Of a stretch of 9,035 nucleotides of DNA, positions 1 through 5,681 are shown piece by piece. The notes under the pieces are model-generated. The model saw only the letters and a list, made by a program, of their open reading frames with translations. It searched no databases and had not been told where the DNA came from. The position numbers and the translations under genes were made by a program. Origin of the DNA: an uncultured Schwartzia sp. (GTDB taxonomy: Bacteria > Bacillota > Negativicutes > Selenomonadales > Selenomonadaceae); NCBI GenBank assembly GCA_905372875.1, contig CAJPQU010000081.1, positions 1 through 9,035 of the forward strand, in the 5' to 3' direction. Every line of letters begins with the position of its first letter. Positions within the stretch are counted from its first letter, which is position 1.

Positions 1-386
1 ATCTCGGACGCCCCCGCCAAAATCACCCGATGCCCCTGCCCCGTCTCCCTCACGGCTTCAAGAATCCTATGCCACGCCCCTGTGCCGACGATGGCATCCG
101 CTTCTGGCAGTTCGTCCAAAAGCTGCGCCGCGTACCGCTGCCCCAGGCAGCCGGCGATGATCAGCGATCGACATCGGCCGGACTTTTTATACTCCGCCAT
201 ATTGAGCACGGTGGTAATGGATTCCTCCTTTGCCGACTCGATGAAAGCACAAGTGTTTACCACTAAGATATCCGCTTCCCCCGGATCGGTCGTGAGTTCA
301 ATCCCGCCCTCCTGCAAAATTCCCAGCATGACTTCCGTATCCACTAAATTTTTCGCGCATCCCAAACTGATAATACCGGCTTTCAT
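1..386 (-). CDS. rimO: Ribosomal protein S12 methylthiotransferase RimO, N-terminal part (cut by window edge)
   Basis: This is the first 128 residues of a radical-SAM methylthiotransferase; the rest lies beyond base 1. RimO adds a methylthio group to a conserved aspartate of ribosomal protein S12 in the cytoplasm, using two [4Fe-4S] clusters. The N-terminus reads MKAGIISLGCAKNLVDTEVM, and the SLGCAKNLVD signature separates RimO from MiaB. The three cysteines of the MTTase-domain cluster are at residues 10, 46 (NTCAF) and 80 (AGC). The radical-SAM CxxxCxxC motif would come later and is outside the window. The ATG at 386 has a G-rich ribosome binding site (AAAGGGGGG, 6 nt spacer). The gene lies 41 nt after the binding-protein gene with no clear terminator between them, so read-through is likely. 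The family assignment is firm. Confidence 0.93.
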   Translation of the reverse strand, partial: MKAGIISLGCAKNLVDTEVMLGILQEGGIELTTDPGEADILVVNTCAFIESAKEESITTVLNMAEYKKSGRCRSLIIAGCLGQRYAAQLLDELPEADAIVGTGAWHRILEAVRETGQGHRVILAGASE

Positions 387-427
387 CTATGTCCCCCCTT
401 TGGACCCTATAACAGAAAAACCTCCGC

Positions 428-1447
428 TCATTTGAACCGTATATCCCGCAGCCAGTGATCTAAAAGCGCCTGACGTTCCGCGGCCGTGTAAAGGGGCGGC
501 GCATCAAAGAGCACAATATTTTTTCCCGCCAACATCTTATACGTCAATGTCCCCGGATTCGCAGGAACGAAAAAGACGCCGGCCCCCTGCAAGGTGATCT
601 GGGCTTCATCTCCCAGAAGCCAATCAGCGAAAGTCCAGGCCGGCTCACAATTGTCCCGGAGCATCGCCACGCCGGTAAGCATATAGGCCGTACCGTCCGT
701 CGGATAAATGATCCGCAGCGGATAACCGTTATTCATGTAGCGAAGCGTTTCGCTCTGCACGGCCAAGGCCACATCCACCTCGCCCATTCCGGCCATGCGG
801 ACGGGGGTGGAGAGAAACTTCACATACTGTACTACCTTGGGGTGCAGGTCAGCCATCAGGCGAAAGCCCGCCTGCTCACCGTAAGCTGTCAGCAGGGAAA
901 AATAAAGATTTGCGGCCGCATCCGCCGCCAAGAGATCCGTCATCCCGATGCGAACGTCGGGATAATGTGCCAATTCTTCCCAGGTCTGGGGGATACGGGG
1001 CAGCGTCCGTAGATAATCGCTGTTGGCACAGAAGATCATCGGATCGTACCATACGCCAGTCCACGCTCCCTCCTCGTCCTTAAATTCATCGGGAACAGAA
1101 TCTGTTTGCTCCGAGAAATAAGGAACAAACGCCCCCTCTTGAGCGGCTTGCCGCAAAACCCAACTGTCGGCCAGTACCATATCGGCGTGAGGTTTTTCCT
1201 TCTCCGTGTGGAGGCGCTCAATCAGCTCTTTCGGCGGCAAAGGAATGAAATCCACCCGTGCCTGAGTCGCTATCTCATAAGAAGACGCCAAGAGGCTTGC
1301 CTGCTCCGCGGGCAGGGTGGTATAGACCGTTACTGCCTCTACCGCTTTCTCAGGGTGATCTGCATGGCCTTCCAGCCACACCGACCCCACCAAGGCTGTC
1401 AAGACACATAAAAACGCTGTCAAGAACAGCCACGTATACCGTTTCAT
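428..1447 (-). CDS. ABC transporter substrate-binding protein, Fe3+/thiamine (FbpA/AfuA) type, no transporter genes nearby
   Basis: A 339-residue exported binding protein of the two-lobed type used for ferric iron, thiamine or polyamines. K2 and R3 are followed by a hydrophobic segment at about 6-24. Cleavage after A29 (GHA-D) is possible, but an uncleaved anchor cannot be excluded. C14 is not in a proper lipobox (AFLC), so a lipoprotein is unlikely. The mature part opens with VTVYTTLP (39-46). Further family-like blocks are WTGVWYDPMIF (129-139), the TWEEL hinge region (155-159), AGMGEVDVALAV (219-230), YPTDGTAYMLTGVAM (248-262) and DWLLGDEAQ (275-283). It would act in the periplasm if the host is diderm. 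No permease or ATPase gene is adjacent, so the ligand is unknown; the sequence does not distinguish iron from thiamine or polyamines. The ATG at 1447 has AGGAG 9 nt upstream. Confidence 0.85.
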   Translation of the reverse strand: MKRYTWLFLTAFLCVLTALVGSVWLEGHADHPEKAVEAVTVYTTLPAEQASLLASSYEIATQARVDFIPLPPKELIERLHTEKEKPHADMVLADSWVLRQAAQEGAFVPYFSEQTDSVPDEFKDEEGAWTGVWYDPMIFCANSDYLRTLPRIPQTWEELAHYPDVRIGMTDLLAADAAANLYFSLLTAYGEQAGFRLMADLHPKVVQYVKFLSTPVRMAGMGEVDVALAVQSETLRYMNNGYPLRIIYPTDGTAYMLTGVAMLRDNCEPAWTFADWLLGDEAQITLQGAGVFFVPANPGTLTYKMLAGKNIVLFDAPPLYTAAERQALLDHWLRDIRFK

Positions 1448-1470
1448 GATCTCATGCTCCTATCAAACAG

Positions 1471-1495
1471 GAAACGGGCCAGCACGGCCCGTCTC
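1471..1495 (-). terminator. Hairpin after ftsZ, probable weak intrinsic terminator
   Basis: On the minus strand GAGACGGGCC and GGCCCGTTTC pair as a 10-bp stem with one G-U wobble around the loop GTGCT. It lies 25 nt past the ftsZ stop and 23 nt before the next start. The following bases (CTGTTTGATAGG) are only modestly U-rich, so termination is probably partial, or the hairpin may stabilise the ftsZ mRNA 3' end. The stem is seen directly; its function is inferred. Confidence 0.5.
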
Positions 1496-1520
1496 TCCTT
1501 GCCCCGGATCCCCGAAGCCT

Positions 1521-2651
1521 TTATTCGCTATGGCGCAACCACGTGGGAATATCAATCGGAGACAGCGAAGCACCTGACCCCGGCGCTGCCCCCGGTCGCT
1601 GCCCACTCGCCGTGAACGTGGGGGCCGCCCCCTTTGGGGGAGGCGGCACAGCGGCAGCGCCCGGCGGCGGAGCAACCCCTACCACGCCATCCTCATCAGC
1701 AAAGCGAGTGGCCACTACCGTCACTCGCACCGTATCGCCGAGGGCTTCATCCAGTACTGTACCGAAAATAAGCTCGGCGTCGGCGTGCACCATCTCCTGA
1801 ATCATGGTAGCCGCCTCATTGACATCGTAAATACTCAAAATCTCCTCGGAGCCGGTAAAATTCAGAAGAACACCCCGAGCGCCCTGGATGGAATTCTCCA
1901 AAAGCGGCGACGCCACGGCCATCTTGGCCGCTACCATCGCCGCATTCTCCCCGGCCGCTTCCCCGATCCCCATGAGGGCCGAGCCGCCGTCGGACATAAT
2001 GGTCTTCACGTCGGCGAAATCAAGATTGACGATGCCCGGAGAAGAAATCAGTTCAGCGATGCCCTGTACGCCCTGATAAAGTACGTTATCCGCAATGCGA
2101 AAGGCTTCCATCATCGGCGTCTTCTTATCTACCAGTCCCAGCAAACGGTCGTTGGGAATCGTGATGATGGTATCTACGTGAGGACGCAACGTCAAAATGC
2201 CGCCCTCGGCGTTGACCATGCGTTTACGCCCCTCAAACTTAAAAGGCTTCGTCACCACGGCCACGGTCAGAGCCCCCGATTCCTGCGCGCAGGCCGCCAC
2301 TACCGGCGCGGCTCCGGTACCGGTTCCGCCGCCCATACCGGCGGTGATGAACACCATATCCGCTCCGGCGAGCGCATCGGCCAATTCGTCCCGGCTTTCC
2401 TCCGCGGCCTTGCCGCCAACTTCGGGGCGTGCCCCCGCGCCAAGGCCTCGGGTCAGCTTCTGACCGATCTGGATGCGTTTGGGAGCCATGGAATGGAGCA
2501 GCGCCTGAGCGTCCGTATTCACCGCGATGAACTCGACCCCTTTCAGGCCGGACGAGATCATCCGATTGATGGCATTGCTGCCGCCTCCGCCGACGCCCAC
2601 CACCTTTATGCGGGCAAAATCTTCCATTGCCGTATCGTCCAATTCAATCAC
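1521..2651 (-). CDS. ftsZ: Cell division protein FtsZ
   Basis: A tubulin-like GTPase of 376 residues that polymerises into the cytoplasmic Z ring and organises septal wall synthesis. The glycine-rich nucleotide-binding start is VVGVGGGGSNAINRM (17-31). The GTP signature GGGTGTG is at 107-113, and the catalytic T7 loop NLDFAD with its two aspartates is at 209-214. The globular part ends near 320. A proline/alanine/glycine-rich linker (about 325-364) follows, then the conserved C-terminal peptide DIPTWLR (367-373), which usually binds FtsA, SepF, ZipA or similar tethers. The start is GTG at 2651 with GGAGGGG 5 nt upstream; the next in-frame ATG (codon 9) has no comparable site. The gene is preceded by a 171-nt AT-rich spacer and followed by a hairpin, so it is probably transcribed at least partly on its own. 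No defect is seen. Confidence 0.98.
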   Translation of the reverse strand: MIELDDTAMEDFARIKVVGVGGGGSNAINRMISSGLKGVEFIAVNTDAQALLHSMAPKRIQIGQKLTRGLGAGARPEVGGKAAEESRDELADALAGADMVFITAGMGGGTGTGAAPVVAACAQESGALTVAVVTKPFKFEGRKRMVNAEGGILTLRPHVDTIITIPNDRLLGLVDKKTPMMEAFRIADNVLYQGVQGIAELISSPGIVNLDFADVKTIMSDGGSALMGIGEAAGENAAMVAAKMAVASPLLENSIQGARGVLLNFTGSEEILSIYDVNEAATMIQEMVHADAELIFGTVLDEALGDTVRVTVVATRFADEDGVVGVAPPPGAAAVPPPPKGAAPTFTASGQRPGAAPGSGASLSPIDIPTWLRHSE

Positions 2652-2822
2652 GATTACCCCTCCACCCTAAGCGTATTTCAGCGTCAATATAGGCTTCGCG
2701 TCATATTCCCATGCAATTTCTACATGATCTCTATTATTTTACCATTTCTCGTTTATTTTAGCCACAAAAATATGAAAATCCTCGGGGAAACCCATGAGAG
2801 CCCCATGAGAAAACGCTGTCCC
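2652..2822 (-). promoter_or_regulatory. AT-rich leader upstream of ftsZ, probable promoter region
   Basis: This 171-nt gap is much more AT-rich than the coding DNA around it. On the minus strand it holds two TAAAAT boxes (2760-2755 and 2741-2736, 19 nt apart) that could serve as -10 elements, and TATATT nearer the gene. No convincing -35 box sits at 17 nt from any of them, so no exact promoter is claimed. Near the sbp end there is a 9-bp direct repeat (2791-2810) and an imperfect CTC-GGG/CCC-GAG stem followed by a T-rich stretch, which could be a weak terminator. No gene is seen in it. A separate promoter for ftsZ would let it be expressed more strongly than the genes upstream. That is inference. 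Confidence 0.45.
2791..2810. repeat. Tandem 9-bp direct repeat, 11-bp period
   Basis: Two identical copies of CCCATGAGA (plus strand) at 2791-2799 and 2802-2810 are separated by GC. On the transcribed strand they read TCTCATGGG twice. They lie just after the sbp stop and upstream of the putative ftsZ promoter boxes. The 11-bp spacing puts both copies on nearly the same face of the helix, which is compatible with a tandem protein-binding site. The repeat is certain; the role is a guess. Confidence 0.5.
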
Positions 2823-3155
2823 TCAATACTTTTTGAAGAAATAGCGCCGGATGATGGCCAGGTTCTGGAAGATCCTCAGCCCAAACGCCAAGAGTGCCAC
2901 ATAGTAGAGATCGATGCCCAGATGATCTCCCACATAGACCAAAAAAGCTGCTAAAAGCGCATTGATAAAAAATCCGGAGATGAAAATGGTATTGTCAAAC
3001 TTCTCTTCCAATACCGCCCGATATCCGCCAAACACGGAGTCTATGGAAGCCAGCAGCGCCACCGAAAAAAGTTTCGCGTAGGCCACGGGAATGGAAAGAG
3101 GGCAAATCGATCCCAAAAGAATGCCCAAAAAGAGGCCGACGATCGCTAAAATCAT
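2823..3155 (-). CDS. sbp: Small basic family protein (Sbp, DUF1290)
   Basis: A 110-residue integral membrane protein matching the small basic family found beside ftsZ in Firmicutes. Hydrophobic segments lie at about 2-18, 26-43, 56-75 and 82-100, and the tail is basic (RRYFFKKY). Family-like motifs are ASIDSVFGGYRA (36-47) and FGLRIFQNLAIIRR (91-104). Its biochemical function is not established. In Bacillus subtilis sbp lies between ylxX and ftsA-ftsZ, and the same order is kept here apart from ftsA. The start ATG (3155) overlaps the DUF881 stop as ATGA, with AGAGGAGG 7 nt upstream inside the DUF881 gene, so translational coupling is likely. Confidence 0.92.
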   Translation of the reverse strand: MILAIVGLFLGILLGSICPLSIPVAYAKLFSVALLASIDSVFGGYRAVLEEKFDNTIFISGFFINALLAAFLVYVGDHLGIDLYYVALLAFGLRIFQNLAIIRRYFFKKY

Positions 3156-3856
3156 GATGACGCCTCCTCTTGCGGGCGGGCGTACTGCATCGACCCCATG
3201 CCCTTATAAGCGGGAATCGTCACGTGATCCGCCGTCTTGATGTCGATCTGGATCCCCCAGACCTGCAAGGTATCCGCTACGCCGCCCCGCATGCGAAGTG
3301 CCTTCTCCAGCGTTTCGATATCGCCAATGGCGCGTATCTCATAAGGTGGGGCCGAGCGAACGTTATTCACCGAAAGCGTCGGGCCCGCACAGCGAATCTC
3401 CGAAGTGCTCACAAGCCGCTGCCCGTTAATCGATATGGCCTCTGCTCCGGCGGCCCGCAGCTCATTGACCACCTTTAAGAGATCGTCGTCGTGAATGATA
3501 TAAAGGTTTTGATTATCCCCCGCCTTGGAAGCTGTCTTGCTGTCGTCAATGGTCACGATGACTCCCGGCCCCGTAAGAGGAAGCTGCCCGGCACGCAGCC
3601 GCAGCTCGTAAATTGCCTGCTTTTCCGCCGCGTCTGCCGCCGCCCGCGTCGCCGAATCTTCCAAGCCGGCTAATTTTTCCTGCAGCGCATCTCGTTCCTT
3701 TTCCGTTGCCAGGAGACGGGCCGCCAGCTCCTCCTGGCGTTGATAAGGCAGCGACGAGCGCTGATCCATCGCAATGCGAAATTGCGTGGCCAGCATAAAG
3801 CCCAAGACCGTGCAAACAAATACGACGGAAATATGGCCATGTTTCAGTGATATCAT
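3152..3856 (-). CDS. DUF881 family membrane protein (YlxW/YlxX-like)
   Basis: A 234-residue protein with a short N-terminal cytoplasmic stretch, one membrane segment at about 9-25, a charged heptad-like probable coiled coil (38-86), and a C-terminal DUF881 domain outside the membrane. Family-type blocks are TGPGVIVTIDDS (95-106), IHDDDLLKVVNELRAAGAEA (121-140), ISINGQRLVSTSEIRC (141-156) and GGVADTL (191-197). The molecular function is unknown. Its position between ftsQ and sbp is the Firmicutes arrangement and hints at a role linked to division or envelope. B. subtilis has two such genes (ylxW, ylxX) but only one is present here. The ATG at 3856 has GGGAAGGGAAG just upstream, and the ftsQ stop is 21 nt before it. 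Confidence 0.88.
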   Translation of the reverse strand: MISLKHGHISVVFVCTVLGFMLATQFRIAMDQRSSLPYQRQEELAARLLATEKERDALQEKLAGLEDSATRAAADAAEKQAIYELRLRAGQLPLTGPGVIVTIDDSKTASKAGDNQNLYIIHDDDLLKVVNELRAAGAEAISINGQRLVSTSEIRCAGPTLSVNNVRSAPPYEIRAIGDIETLEKALRMRGGVADTLQVWGIQIDIKTADHVTIPAYKGMGSMQYARPQEEASS

Positions 3857-3877
3857 ACTCTTCCCTTCCCGTCTGCC

Positions 3878-4639
3878 TCAGCGGAAACGCACGAAAGGCT
3901 GTGCGTATTCCATATTGATAAACTCGATAGGCTGCAGGTTCGTCCTCAGATCCTGCAAAAAAGCCTTCGTCGTCTTGATCTTCTCATCCAAACGATCCAA
4001 ACGGCCGATGCGAATTTCCACCGCATTGACGGTACAGCCCACTACCTTCTCAGGGTCTGAGAGGCGAAGTTCCACGATCTGTCCTAATTCTCCTTCGTCA
4101 AGACCGGAAAGATACCTGAGGGCCGCCGGCACCGTTCCCTCTTCCACGCGATCGCCGATGTAGCGATCCTGTGCGGTAACGCCGGTGAGCAGCGGAATAC
4201 TGGCATTTCCCCGCTGTTTATGCGCGTTCAGCACCATCCCCTGCCGGTCAAGATCAAGAAATCCGTATTCACAGGCGATGGCGGCCACCGGGCGCCGTTC
4301 CTCCACCTCGATCATGATACCGTTGGGAAATACCCGCCGCACGCTGGCCTGCTCAATACGCAGATCCTTCATCAGAGTCCGAGCGGCGGTGTCTGTTTCC
4401 ACTTGCAGCAGATGCTGCCCCCGGTAGATTCCCGCGATGCGGCAGATATCCGCCGTGGGGACATAGCTGTTTCCCACAACGGAAATGGACTGCACCTTAA
4501 AAAAAGGTAAATAGAACACCGCGGCCGCTAAGGCCGCCACCGCGAGCAAAAACAGAAGCGCCTGCAAAAACCAGTGCCATTTATGATGTGATGCCGCCGG
4601 CGGCGCTTTGTCTTCCATAATCCTCTCATTTTCATCCAC
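3878..4639 (-). CDS. ftsQ: Cell division protein FtsQ/DivIB
   Basis: A bitopic divisome protein of 253 residues that bridges FtsZ-side and septal-synthesis components through FtsB and FtsL. After a short charged N-terminus and a His/Trp-rich patch (about 18-23) comes a single membrane helix (about 23-44). The POTRA domain follows (about 47-116: FFKVQSISVVGNSYV through RRVFPNGIMIEVEERRP), then the FtsQ beta domain (about 117-235). I choose the GTG at 4639 because a perfect AGGAGGTGAT ribosome binding site (4644-4653) ends 8 nt before its core spacing. A GTG at 4648 opens a frame three codons longer but lies inside that site, and the ATG at 4618 has a site too close. The C-terminus is short and ends at QPFVRFR. 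It is 21 nt upstream of DUF881. Primary sequence conservation in this family is low, but domain layout and context are clear. Confidence 0.93.
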   Translation of the reverse strand: MDENERIMEDKAPPAASHHKWHWFLQALLFLLAVAALAAAVFYLPFFKVQSISVVGNSYVPTADICRIAGIYRGQHLLQVETDTAARTLMKDLRIEQASVRRVFPNGIMIEVEERRPVAAIACEYGFLDLDRQGMVLNAHKQRGNASIPLLTGVTAQDRYIGDRVEEGTVPAALRYLSGLDEGELGQIVELRLSDPEKVVGCTVNAVEIRIGRLDRLDEKIKTTKAFLQDLRTNLQPIEFINMEYAQPFVRFR

Positions 4640-4643
4640 CGTT

Positions 4644-4653
4644 ATCACCTCCT
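4644..4653 (-). promoter_or_regulatory. Near-perfect Shine-Dalgarno site fixing the ftsQ start
   Basis: AGGAGGTGAT on the minus strand is an almost complete complement of the 16S rRNA 3' end. An in-frame GTG lies within it (4648) and cannot be the start used with it. The GTG at 4639 is 8 nt past the AGGAGG core and fits well. Confidence 0.75.
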
Positions 4654-4665
4654 CATCCTTCGCAC

Positions 4666-4681
4666 CACCGGTATCCCGGTG
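4666..4681 (-). other. Small hairpin in the ddl-ftsQ gap
   Basis: CACCGG and CCGGTG form a perfect 6-bp stem around GATA on the minus strand, ending 13 nt before the ftsQ ribosome binding site. No U-tract follows, so it is not a terminator. The 87-nt gap (4640-4726) shows no other gene or strong signal. A role in ftsQ translation or mRNA processing is possible but unsupported. Confidence 0.3.
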
Positions 4682-4726
4682 TAAAACGGTCGCGGTGCAC
4701 TGCCAAAAGCAGCTTTTCTCACAGCA

Positions 4727-5668
4727 TCAAAGGTTGAAAAAACCGGCCAGCGCCAAAAGGCGCTCGCACAGAGCAGGGAAATCTATCCCCATCGCCCGGG
4801 CCGCGTCAGGGACCAGCGAAGTTTCCGTCATCCCCGGCATGGTATTGATATCGATGACATAGGGTTGCCCTTCGGCCGATACCATCATATCCACCCGCGC
4901 CACGCCCCGACAGCCACAGACTTCGAAGGTGGAAAGAGCGATAGCCCGCGCCTTTTCTGCCGTTTTCGGGGTCAAGCGAGCCGGGATAATGTGCTGGGAC
5001 GCCCCCTTGGTATATTTGCTCTCGTAATCGTAGCGGCCGGAAGCCGTCGTGATCTCAATGATGGGAAACGTTTCATTTTTCACACCGTCGCCCCAGACAG
5101 CTACGGTGATCTCAGGGCCGTCGATGAACTCTTCCACCACCGCCTCGTCATCGTAGCGAAAAGCTTCCTCTAACGCCCCTGAGAGATCCTCCGCCCGAGA
5201 AGCAATGACGACGCCCAGAGAAGAACCCTGTGAAGCCGCCTTGACCACTACCGGCAGAGAAAACGCGGCGGCAATCTCTCCCGCCAAATCCCGCTGCCGT
5301 TCGAAGGCACGGTACATACCGGCGCGCGGCGTAGGAATCCCCGCCCCCATCAGGACGCGCTTGGCAGCGGCCTTATCGAGGGTCAGCGCAGCCGCTAAAA
5401 CCCCCGATCCGGTGTAGGGGATCCCCAAAAGTTCCAACACCGCCGCCAACCGGCCATCCTCGCCAAAGGCCCCGTGCATGGCGTTAAACACCATAGCGGG
5501 ACGCATCGCTTCCATCTCGCGGGCAAAACCGCGGGGATCAAATTCCAAGCCCATGACTGCATAGCCCTTGGACTTCAAAGCTTTGACTACAGCCGTACCG
5601 GTTTGCCGCGAGATCGCCGCCTCGGATGAAGGGCCTCCCATGACCACGACGATCTTTTTTTCCTCCAT
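4727..5668 (-). CDS. ddl: D-alanine--D-alanine ligase
   Basis: An ATP-grasp ligase of 313 residues that joins two D-alanines in the cytoplasm for the end of the peptidoglycan stem. The N-terminal domain carries GGPSSEAAIS (11-20) and HGAFGEDG (65-72). The ATP-grasp part has LDK (97-99), the SQGSSLGV loop (146-153), EEFIDGPEITV (179-189), the omega-loop YDYESKY (213-219), ARVDMM (257-262) and DINTMPGMT (273-281). Y219 corresponds to Tyr216 of E. coli DdlB, which favours D-Ala-D-Ala over D-Ala-D-lactate. The metal-binding glutamate usual in (E)xNxxPGMT is Asp273 here, a conservative change. I choose the ATG at 5668, 6 nt after GAGGGGG. The frame also opens at a GTG (5683) overlapping the murC stop as GTGA, but that precedes the ribosome binding site and adds five unusual residues. 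Confidence 0.95.
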   Translation of the reverse strand: MEEKKIVVVMGGPSSEAAISRQTGTAVVKALKSKGYAVMGLEFDPRGFAREMEAMRPAMVFNAMHGAFGEDGRLAAVLELLGIPYTGSGVLAAALTLDKAAAKRVLMGAGIPTPRAGMYRAFERQRDLAGEIAAAFSLPVVVKAASQGSSLGVVIASRAEDLSGALEEAFRYDDEAVVEEFIDGPEITVAVWGDGVKNETFPIIEITTASGRYDYESKYTKGASQHIIPARLTPKTAEKARAIALSTFEVCGCRGVARVDMMVSAEGQPYVIDINTMPGMTETSLVPDAARAMGIDFPALCERLLALAGFFNL

Positions 5669-5674
5669 GTCCAT

Positions 5675-5681
5675 CCCCCTC
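5675..5681 (-). promoter_or_regulatory. Ribosome binding site fixing the ddl start
   Basis: GAGGGGG on the minus strand overlaps the murC stop and sits 6 nt before the ATG at 5668. The upstream GTG (5683) overlaps this site and the ATG at 5674 directly abuts it, so both are poor starts. Confidence 0.6.

Noticed and set aside
82..435. Plus-strand open frame of 117 codons at the left edge
   Set aside because: It is antisense to the clear RimO N-terminus with its three cluster cysteines.
2700..2785. An exact ftsZ promoter with paired -35 and -10 boxes
   Set aside because: TAAAAT boxes exist at 2760-2755 and 2741-2736, but the hexamers 17 nt upstream are poor, so only a promoter region is annotated.
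1785..2954. A 389-codon open frame on the plus strand, opposite ftsZ and its leader
   Set aside because: It lies antisense to an unmistakable FtsZ, is rich in His and Arg as GC-rich antisense frames are, has no recognisable motif, and crosses the ftsZ leader into sbp.
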